A stretch of DNA of 64,000 nucleotides from an uncultured Clostridia bacterium (GTDB lineage: Bacteria; Bacillota; Clostridia; TANB77; CAG-508). The stretch lies in assembly GCA_948896235.1 (NCBI GenBank), contig CAQUUC010000001.1:248001-312000 (forward strand), read 5' to 3'. The notes below the pieces were generated by a model that was not told the DNA's origin, ran no database searches, and saw nothing but the letters and a program-made list of their open reading frames with translations. The translations under genes were made by a program, and so were the position numbers. The stretch's first letter is position 1, and each line of letters begins with the position of its first letter. Of the stretch, positions 57,635-64,000 are shown in pieces.

Positions 57635-57916
57635 ATGGTGTTTGAAGTGAAGATAATTAAACAAGAACTAGAATTTGAGGAATGTCTAAAACAAAGACTC
57701 GAATTTATATGTGAGTTTTCTAAAGTTACTCCTATTTTTGTAAATGGTAGCATTAGAAAGCTAGAGAAAACTAATCTTACATACATTGAGCCACATAGAG
57801 TGATTATTAAAAATATTACTTTTTTAGTTTTTAATTATTCCAATGATGTTTATATTTCTAACTTAACCAAGAAGATTAAATTATCAGAGTTAGAAGAATA
57901 TTTGAAAAACATATAA
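57635..57916 (+). CDS. Small hypothetical protein
   Basis: 93 residues, not recognised, with alternating strands and helices. Start chosen at ATG 57635 behind aaaagga; GTG at 57648 is also possible. It sits between tRNA-Leu and the recombinase and may belong to the mobile element. Confidence 0.5.
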   Translation: MVFEVKIIKQELEFEECLKQRLEFICEFSKVTPIFVNGSIRKLEKTNLTYIEPHRVIIKNITFLVFNYSNDVYISNLTKKIKLSELEEYLKNI

Positions 57917-57926
57917 TTGTAAATAT

Positions 57927-57954
57927 TTGACATTTCTTAAAATCGTAGTATAAT
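57927..57954 (+). promoter_or_regulatory. Promoter upstream of the recombinase
   Basis: TTGACA (57927) and TATAAT (57949) with a 16-base spacer: near-consensus, giving a leader of about 170 bases. Confidence 0.7.
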
Positions 57955-58063
57955 ATAATCAATAAAAATTTATATTTACTCAGCAAGAGTTATATATATG
58001 AGTACTTTGAAAAAATTATATTATATTGCATTATTGTATTTTAGTTTATGATAAATGGATTTA

Positions 58064-58109
58064 AGAGATGTCAACGGTACTCGTATTGTACTTTGATGTC
58101 TCTTTTTGT
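58064..58109 (+). terminator. Attenuator-like terminator in the recombinase leader
   Basis: agagatgtcaa(c)ggtac and gtac(t)ttgatgtctct form a strong hairpin followed by ttttt, between the 57927 promoter and the recombinase start. It would end most transcripts before the gene unless antitermination occurs. Confidence 0.7.
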
Positions 58110-58129
58110 TTTATAAGGAGGAGTGAGAA

Positions 58130-60058
58130 TTGAACGAAGAAAAGAAAAAATGTGGATTGTATATGAGAGTTTCCACCGAAGACCAAGCTCGCGAGGGATT
58201 TAGTCTTTCAGAGCAAAGAGAAAGATTAGAAACTTTTTGTAAATTTAAAGGTTATGAGATAGTAGATTATTACGAAGATGCTGGAATAAGTGCTAAAACT
58301 GGTAATTATAGACCAGAGTTTGAAAGATTAAAAAGTGATATTAAATCTAAAAAGATAAATACTATTGTTGCCCTAAAACTAGATAGAATAACAAGAAGTA
58401 TATGTGATTGGGAAAAACTAATAACTTTTTTAGATGACAATAATGCTTATCTTGACTGTGCTAATGACGAAATAAATACTACAACTGCAAATGGAAAAAT
58501 GATTTCAAGACTTTTAATGAGTGTAAGTCAAAATGAAATTGAAAGAACTAGCGAAAGAACAAAAGTAGGACTAGCAGGAGCAATAAAGTCAGGACATATT
58601 CCTCACGTTGCCCCATTAGGTTATAAACACGAAGATAAAAGGCTAGTAATAGATTATTCTACTAAAGATATTGTAGTTAGAATATTTGACTTGTACTATA
58701 ATGGTTACTCTTATCAGAAAATAAGCAACCTATTCAATGAAGAAAAAGTATTAGGAAAAGATAACTGGAGAGATTCAACTATACAAACTATTCTTGAAAA
58801 TGAAATATATAAAGGCGACTTTGTTCACGGAAAAAGAACAAAGCACCCAACTTATTATGAAGATGTTGTTGAGCCTATTATCTCAAAAGAAATGTGGTCA
58901 GATTGTCAAGTACAGAAAAAGAAAAACTCAAGAAGTTATCAAAGAACATTGACATATTTATATTTGCAGAAATTGAAGTGCCCTAAATGTAATAGGATTT
59001 TAGGTGGAAAAGCAACTACAAAGAAAAATGGTAATACCTACTTCTACTATTATTGCAATGACTGCAAGATTGAATTTAAGGAAAAAGTTATCAATGACTA
59101 CTTTAATCAATTTATTAGTGAATTAGTAGAGTATGACTCTGTTGTAAATCAATTCTTCTTGCCTATGATAAAGCAAAAATTTGATGAACCTAAAGAACAA
59201 TTAGAAAAAGAAATAAAAGAACAAAATAATAAACTTGAAAGAATTAAAAAAGCATACATCAATGGAGTGTTTGAACTAAAAGAATATAATGAGGAAAAGA
59301 AAATAGTCGAAAATGCTATTGAAGAATTACAAAACAAACTAGAAAATACTGATTGCACCGAAGAATTAAAATTTACACCAAAAGACATTTTATTAAAGAG
59401 AGATATTGACTTTATCAATAAAGTAAAACTAGAAAAAGAATATAAAGCGAGAACTAAAACTTGGAAAGATTATACAAGGCAAGAACAAGCAGACTTAATA
59501 ATGAAATATGTAGATGATATAGAACTTGATATGATAGGAAAAGAAATAGTAGTTAAACAAATAAATTTTAGAGAATCAATTTGCAAACCTTGTCAAGAAT
59601 TGTATGATAACGGTTATATTGATACTACAAAGCCTATGATATTAGGCAATGTGCTTGGTAGTGTTAGATTTAGTAATTATCTGACAGAGGAAGAAGTTGG
59701 AGAAATAATTATGAGATTAAGACAATACTATGATGTCCATTACACAGAGGCAACATACTATGTAGATAAGCAAGTATTTTATTTCAATTTTGCTGAAGAT
59801 AACTCTGCTATTGTTAGAGTATTTCCATTAAAAGATTATTATAAACTAGATCCAGAGGGAAAAATGGAAACGTATGAATTTGGAATACTTTATATTAATG
59901 AAGAAGATAAATTCCAAATGCAAGAAATTGATACTGCATTTAATTATATACCAGATGAAAGCAATAATAGTGTAATTTATACAAAAGAGCCTATTCCTAT
60001 TTCAGTAGGTGTTAAGCCAGTAAAGTTCTGCGAAGAAATGCAAGAAGAAACAAATTAA
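58130..60058 (+). CDS. Large serine recombinase (TnpX-like)
   Basis: 642 residues. Resolvase domain with GLYMRVSTEDQAREGFSLSE (catalytic Ser15, in RVS), recombinase domain, zinc ribbon CPKCNRIL...CNDC near 285-315, a coiled coil (about 345-400) and a C-terminal extension. These proteins excise and insert elements at short core sequences. TTG start behind AAGGAGG. Confidence 0.92.
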   Translation: MNEEKKKCGLYMRVSTEDQAREGFSLSEQRERLETFCKFKGYEIVDYYEDAGISAKTGNYRPEFERLKSDIKSKKINTIVALKLDRITRSICDWEKLITFLDDNNAYLDCANDEINTTTANGKMISRLLMSVSQNEIERTSERTKVGLAGAIKSGHIPHVAPLGYKHEDKRLVIDYSTKDIVVRIFDLYYNGYSYQKISNLFNEEKVLGKDNWRDSTIQTILENEIYKGDFVHGKRTKHPTYYEDVVEPIISKEMWSDCQVQKKKNSRSYQRTLTYLYLQKLKCPKCNRILGGKATTKKNGNTYFYYYCNDCKIEFKEKVINDYFNQFISELVEYDSVVNQFFLPMIKQKFDEPKEQLEKEIKEQNNKLERIKKAYINGVFELKEYNEEKKIVENAIEELQNKLENTDCTEELKFTPKDILLKRDIDFINKVKLEKEYKARTKTWKDYTRQEQADLIMKYVDDIELDMIGKEIVVKQINFRESICKPCQELYDNGYIDTTKPMILGNVLGSVRFSNYLTEEEVGEIIMRLRQYYDVHYTEATYYVDKQVFYFNFAEDNSAIVRVFPLKDYYKLDPEGKMETYEFGILYINEEDKFQMQEIDTAFNYIPDESNNSVIYTKEPIPISVGVKPVKFCEEMQEETN

Positions 60059-60154
60059 CATGGCACGTTTTGTTTTTGTGATAACAAAAATGAAATTGGC
60101 GATAGTTAATTTGATAAATTTTATCCCAATGGGAGAAAATTTATTGCCTCGCAG

Positions 60155-60196
60155 AGCCCCCGAGTTTTGAATGTAGGTCAAAACTCATAGGGGGTT
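60155..60196 (+). other. oriT-like inverted repeat
   Basis: cccccgagttttga and tcaaaactcatagggggtt arms around atgtagg, immediately upstream of the relaxase gene, the place and shape expected of a MobV oriT. Confidence 0.6.
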
Positions 60197-60256
60197 AGGA
60201 ATATTGACTAAAGTCAAATTCCTATGCTACAAAGCAATGTCAAAAGGAGGAAAAAG

Positions 60257-61660
60257 ATGAGCGAAGAATTAGCATATTCTATTCACTTGGGTAGTGATAA
60301 AAACAAAACAGCAAAAGCCAAAGAAGTTGCAAAAAATAATCCATCAGGAGAAACATCATTTTCAAATAATGGAATACAAAATGCTACTCAATTATCAAAA
60401 GTGAATAAACACAATTTAAGAGATTACGATAATGATAAAGAAAATATACAAATAATTTATGGAACTGATAATTTATACGAAGATATGAAAAACCTATATG
60501 TTCAAGAATTTGAACAAGCAAGAATTGAATATAATAACAAGCAAACTTGTGAAGATAGAAAAATAAAAGATTATTTTAAGCATATATCACAAGATAAGCA
60601 AAAAGATTTAGCTTGTGAATTTATTATAGAACTCGGAGATATGGATTTTTGGAATCATAAAGATGACTATTACAAAAGGGGAATGTCACAGGTTTATAAA
60701 GAGCAAGTGCAAGATTTAATAAGAATTGTACCAGAATTTAAAGTAGCAAATGCAGTAATTCATTTTGATGAAACATCTCCACATATGCACATTGTAGGTG
60801 TTCCAATAAAAGAAGATTATAAAAGAAGATTATAAAAGAGGTATGATAAAACAACCTGCGAAGTCAAAAGTTTTTACGAAAGAATCTTTACAACAAATAC
60901 AAGATGAAATGAGGGTTTGTTGTATAAAATCTTATAATAAAGTTTATTCAGAACATTCCCTATTAAAACAAAAGAAAAAAGGCAGAAATCGAGATATAGA
61001 CATTAAAGAAATGGGAGATTATCGAGAAATCAAGAAACAACTAAAACAAAAAGAACAAAAACTAACTGAAGCTAATAAGCAAACAAAAACACTTGATAAT
61101 AAAGTGCTAATATAACCGAAATATTGGATAATCTAAAATCATCTAAACTAAATAAAAATAATATGCTTATTTCAAACGAGGATGTCCAAAAAATCAAAAA
61201 TTATACAGAAGATGTAAAAGATATCACTAAAACTGTTAGAAGTGTCAATGACTTGAATATGGCAATTAAAGATTTTGAACATTCTGCTTTTGAAATAGAA
61301 AAGGAAAATCGTTCACTTAAATATGAAATAGAACTAAAAGATAATGAAATCGGCAGTTTGAAAAAGGAACTTTCTACTAAAGACAAGATTATAGGCAGAT
61401 TACAAGCTGAAAAAGAAAAACTAAAACAAGAATTACAGAAATTCAAAGGCTTTTGGCATAGTATTATGAGTCATTTTCACAAAAGAATTTGCTATGATAA
61501 AGACAATAACTATAAAATTGTTAGTGATGACTTATATAAAAATGGCATATTCGATAACAACGACAATGAAATTGCAAATAATATTGCTAGAAGAGTAACT
61601 ATACCAGATGAAAACAAAGAAAGCAAAAATAAAAAGAAAAATAATGATACTAGATTTTAA
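60257..61660 (+). pseudogene. MobV/Pre relaxase (TnpZ-like), broken
   Basis: One relaxase split into three frames. The catalytic region has NAVIHFDETSPHMHIVGVPI (HxH metal motif). After KEDYKR a perfect 13-base tandem duplication (aagattataaaag twice, about 60811-60836) shifts the frame; one copy gives KEDYKRGMIKQPAKSK. The second break near 61105 (DNKV, then ITEILDNLKSS) needs one added base. The last part is a long coiled coil. AAAGGAGG precedes the ATG. Confidence 0.82.
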
Positions 61661-61675
61661 AAGGAGGAAAAAACT

Positions 61676-62065
61676 ATGAATAATGAATTACCAAAAACAA
61701 AAATTGATGAAAGAACAGGTATTGAATATTATTTAGAGGGAGATTATTATATACCAAACCTAGTAATGCCTAAACAAGAAAAAATTGTTTTAAATAAATA
61801 TGGAAGAATGAGATTGAAATATTTAAAAGAACACAAAAAGGATAATTATACTATAATGCTTATGAACGGAACATTAAATACACACTTAAAAGAAATACAA
61901 GAAACAGCAGATAATAGAGTGCAACAGATTATTAGTGAGTTAAAAGTTAAAAGTGATTTAACCGAAGATATGAAAAATACTGATATGCTTTATTGGGTAG
62001 GTACTATGAACTCTATTAAGGCACAAGCTGAAGAAATTGTTTTTAGTGAATTGATTTATGTATAA
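61676..62065 (+). CDS. TnpV-family transposon protein
   Basis: 129 residues: GIEYYLEGDYYIPNL, YGRMRLKYLKEHK and YTIMLMNGTLNTHL are TnpV hallmarks. Its role in the element is unknown. AAAGGAGG precedes the ATG. Confidence 0.85.
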   Translation: MNNELPKTKIDERTGIEYYLEGDYYIPNLVMPKQEKIVLNKYGRMRLKYLKEHKKDNYTIMLMNGTLNTHLKEIQETADNRVQQIISELKVKSDLTEDMKNTDMLYWVGTMNSIKAQAEEIVFSELIYV

Positions 62066-62073
62066 AGATTGTT

Positions 62074-62107
62074 AAAAGCGAATGAACTCAAAAATCATTC
62101 GCTTTTA
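62074..62107 (+). terminator. Terminator after tnpV
   Basis: aaagcgaatga and tcattcgcttt arms followed by tat. Confidence 0.75.
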
Positions 62108-62251
62108 TAAACGTTATAATCTTATGTGTTTTTCAATAACTTCTATATTTTTTCCGTCATAATTAACTATAAAATATACTCCATCTGGAATGCCATCACC
62201 ATTTATATTTTCTGTCATTGAACCTAGTACATAATACGAAATTCCATCTTC

Positions 62252-62935
62252 TTATATATATTTTGTCCAATGCTGATGTCCAGAAAATACTGCTAAAATA
62301 TTTTTATTATTCTTTATTATTTCTTTTAATTCTTTTCGATTTCCTAATAATGCATCTTCTGGGAAAGATTCAAACCACCAGTTACCTTTCATATCATCTT
62401 CTGCAACTCCAAAATGAGTACAGATAATAGTAGGTAAATTATTTTTATTTAAATCTTGTTTTAACCAATTCAAATCTTCTTTAGATATAAATTGAGTTTT
62501 AAAAATACCTCCTGCTTCTGTTCCCATATCATTATTTACATATGTTCCAAGAATTACTATATGAAGTTCGTCTATATCAAATGAAAAAGTTGAATGTTCA
62601 TATCCCATTATTTGTTCAACTTCACTTCTAGAAGACATAGAACGCAAATCGTGATTTCCTATACAAGAATAAAATTTTCCCTCTATATTTTTAAATTTAT
62701 TCCAAATATAATTTAAATTAATAATATCTTTATCGTGATCATTAAAATCTTCTACTAAATCTCCTAGATTTATAATTAAATCGGGTTTTATTTCATTATT
62801 TATTTTATCTGTTAGCTCTTGTAATAGTGGCTCTGCAAATTCCATTAGTTTTCTTTCTATTATAGAACCATTATTTACAGGTCTTTCTGGTGCATAATGC
62901 AAATCTGAAAAAATTACTATTTTCTTTTGGTTCAT
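62252..62935 (-). CDS. Metallophosphoesterase, C-terminally truncated
   Basis: 227 residues of the calcineurin-like fold: IVIFSDLHYAP, INLGDLVED, CIGNHDLRS, ICTHFGVA and FSGHQHW supply all metal ligands. The catalytic part is complete, but after WTKYI an in-frame TAA is followed by 47 further codons in the same frame (EDGISYYVLGS...EKHIRL, to 62114), a lost C-terminal strand. Start at 62935 behind AGGAGG. Confidence 0.82.
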   Translation of the reverse strand: MNQKKIVIFSDLHYAPERPVNNGSIIERKLMEFAEPLLQELTDKINNEIKPDLIINLGDLVEDFNDHDKDIINLNYIWNKFKNIEGKFYSCIGNHDLRSMSSRSEVEQIMGYEHSTFSFDIDELHIVILGTYVNNDMGTEAGGIFKTQFISKEDLNWLKQDLNKNNLPTIICTHFGVAEDDMKGNWWFESFPEDALLGNRKELKEIIKNNKNILAVFSGHQHWTKYI

Positions 62936-63047
62936 TGTTATACCTCCTAAAAAGTTACTAAACAAATACTATCACAAATCTACACTTTTATCAACAAACA
63001 AAGAGAATTTTATACATACTAATCACATTAAAAAAATTATGTTAATG

Positions 63048-63076
63048 TTGAAATTGTTGATTTATTGTGATAAAAT
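63048..63076 (+). promoter_or_regulatory. Promoter of the 63.1 kb gene
   Basis: TTGAAA and TAAAAT with a 17-base spacer and upstream TG; the tgtgataaaat element matches that of miaB. Confidence 0.55.
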
Positions 63077-63122
63077 AAGTATACAATAAACCCAAACAGG
63101 GTAAATATAGGAGGGCTTAATA

Positions 63123-63458
63123 ATGAGCAAAAAGGTAAAAGAGGTACTAACAACGGCATTTTTTCTCACTGTACTATTGCTTCTGGCATTTGCAATGACT
63201 GTTTTTTATGAAAAAACGCATCCTAAATTTGATGAGAAAATTTCAGGAAAAGAAGCGATAGTAGTAAGTGAAACTGCAACCATTCATTATGACGAGCCTT
63301 TGGGACGGAATACAGATACCGTCACAAAGTCGCAAAAAGTTATATTAACTGGACAAATGGCACATTATTTACAAAATGATATGCCAATGATGGAAGTTCG
63401 TTTAGAAGACGGCACTTTGGCTTGGATATCTAAAAGAGATATTGCTATTCCAGAATAA
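63123..63458 (+). CDS. Small membrane-anchored protein, SH3-like outer part
   Basis: 111 residues: one membrane helix (about 10-29) and an external domain with EDGTLAWISKRDIA, reminiscent of bacterial SH3. Codon use is GC-richer than native genes and includes CGG as ordinary arginine (63306); skipping that C leads to a stop 13 codons on. AGGAGG site. Probably imported. Confidence 0.65.
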   Translation: MSKKVKEVLTTAFFLTVLLLLAFAMTVFYEKTHPKFDEKISGKEAIVVSETATIHYDEPLGRNTDTVTKSQKVILTGQMAHYLQNDMPMMEVRLEDGTLAWISKRDIAIPE

Positions 63459-63475
63459 CTAAAACGGCAATTAGA

Positions 63476-63516
63476 AAGAGCGAATTGGAAAATTTTTTCG
63501 ATTCGCTTTTTCTTTT
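63476..63516 (+). terminator. Terminator
   Basis: agcgaat and attcgct arms around a long loop followed by tttttctttt. Confidence 0.65.
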
Positions 63517-63608
63517 AGATAATGAGAACTTTGAAAATTTTTAACAAGATTATATTTTAGCTAATTATACAAAAAAATTCTTCTTATATAAAAAATTTAA
63601 TAAATGTA

Positions 63609-63758
63609 TTGTATTTTATAAAAAATATGATATACTTTAATAAATTGATTGATATTTGTATCAATCGTCAAGAGAGCCGAAAAAAGTTGTAGATATCTAC
63701 GTCAACGGCACCAGTATAAGTGTTCTTATGGGATTTATCGTTCTATAAGAACACTTTT
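63609..63758 (+). ncRNA. Candidate small structured RNA
   Basis: Promoter TTGTAT (63609) and TATACT (63631), 16-base spacer. The predicted ~115-base transcript has gattgatatttgtatcaatc (perfect hairpin), gccg...cggc enclosing gtagatatctac, and a strong terminator agtgttcttat/ataagaacact plus T-run. No reading frame follows on this strand. Not a family I recognise. Confidence 0.55.
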
Positions 63759-63806
63759 TATTTATGTTGATAATTTTGCTTAAATATTATGTTATTATAG
63801 AACCTA

Positions 63807-63843
63807 TAAAACAGACCCACACAAAAGAATGTTGTCGGTCTGT
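63807..63843 (-). terminator. Terminator of the minus-strand gene at the window end
   Basis: Read on the minus strand: acagaccgacaaca and tgtgtgggtctgt arms followed by tttat. Confidence 0.7.
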
Positions 63844-63861
63844 ATCCTCTCCATATATTGA

Positions 63862-64000
63862 CTATTTCTTGCCATTACAGTAATTAGCAATAAATCCATC
63901 AGTCGGTGGCTTTGGCAATTCATTAGTTTCCAAAGTAGGATATTCAATAGGAATGTCGCTACCGACAGTATCTTTATCTTGTATAAATGTCCTTTGTACA
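63862..64000 (-). CDS. C-terminal end of an unidentified gene
   Basis: The minus strand carries an open frame entering at the window edge and ending at TAG (63862-63864), with terminal residues PKPPTDGFIANYCNGKK. A terminator follows directly. Too little to name. Confidence 0.5.
   Translation of the reverse strand, partial: VQRTFIQDKDTVGSDIPIEYPTLETNELPKPPTDGFIANYCNGKK

Larger units (their letters stand above)
57927..62110. mobile_element. Tn4451-like mobilizable element
   Basis: The set large serine recombinase, MobV-type relaxase and TnpV, with an oriT-like inverted repeat, matches the tnpX-tnpZ-tnpV layout of Tn4451 elements, here without the chloramphenicol gene. Exact ends are not identified: no repeat of the tRNA end or terminal repeat was found. 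The relaxase is broken, so mobilisation is probably lost. Confidence 0.7.

Overview
The window is low-GC DNA from a Gram-positive, Clostridia-like Firmicute, probably an uncultivated gut lineage (my inference). The signs are PolC-type polymerase, LCP cell-wall ligases, a clostridial-type 6S RNA, the conserved order ylxM-ffh-rpsP-khpA-rimM-trmD-rplS, and a Tn4451-like mobilizable element. Nearly all genes lie on the + strand.

Layout. 1-4.3 kb: small metabolic genes (Nudix, alr, a broken HAD phosphatase, GNAT, a GC-richer apt) and 6S RNA. 4.3-7 kb: an O-methyltransferase behind a long hairpin, then two minus-strand genes (a divergent RelA/SpoT-domain protein and a membrane protein). 7-16.7 kb: pyrH-frr-uppS-cdsA-rseP, a toxin-antitoxin-like pair and polC. 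16.7-24.5 kb: a DnaA-box cluster, rhodanese, pfkA, argS, manA, an LCP protein and a membrane-anchored nuclease-like protein. 24.8-41.9 kb: a surface polysaccharide locus (VanZ, priming sugar transferase, glycosyltransferases, EpsG-type polymerase, LicD, Wzx flippase, pyruvyltransferase-like, cytidylyltransferase/SDR, dTDP-rhamnose genes rfbDACB, chain-length/kinase-like protein, second LCP). 42-51.4 kb: glmM, metG, tmk, nadD-like, miaB, mutS. 51.5-53.1 kb: accessory genes. 53.2-57.5 kb: the SRP/ribosome operon and tRNA-Leu(UAG). 57.6-62.1 kb: Tn4451-like element (large serine recombinase, MobV relaxase remnant, TnpV). 62.1-64 kb: metallophosphoesterase, a small membrane protein, a possible small RNA and the end of a minus-strand gene.

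The central observation concerns the codon CGG. By eye, the native protein genes never use CGG as a sense codon. In-frame CGG appears at eight places in native genes, and at every one the reading frame breaks and resumes intact if exactly one base, the C, is skipped, so that translation continues at the following glycine codon GGN. The affected genes are rseP (1), polC (3), a membrane nuclease-like gene (1), mutS (2) and ffh (1). PolC and Ffh are normally essential, and without the skip PolC loses its catalytic palm and Ffh its TKLD motif. I infer that CGG is unassigned in this organism and that CGG-N triggers +1 frameshifting, or four-base decoding, to glycine. The only two in-frame CGG codons outside this pattern are in GC-richer, probably imported genes. 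Other broken genes (HAD, the 52.6 kb gene, the relaxase) show ordinary lesions without CGG.
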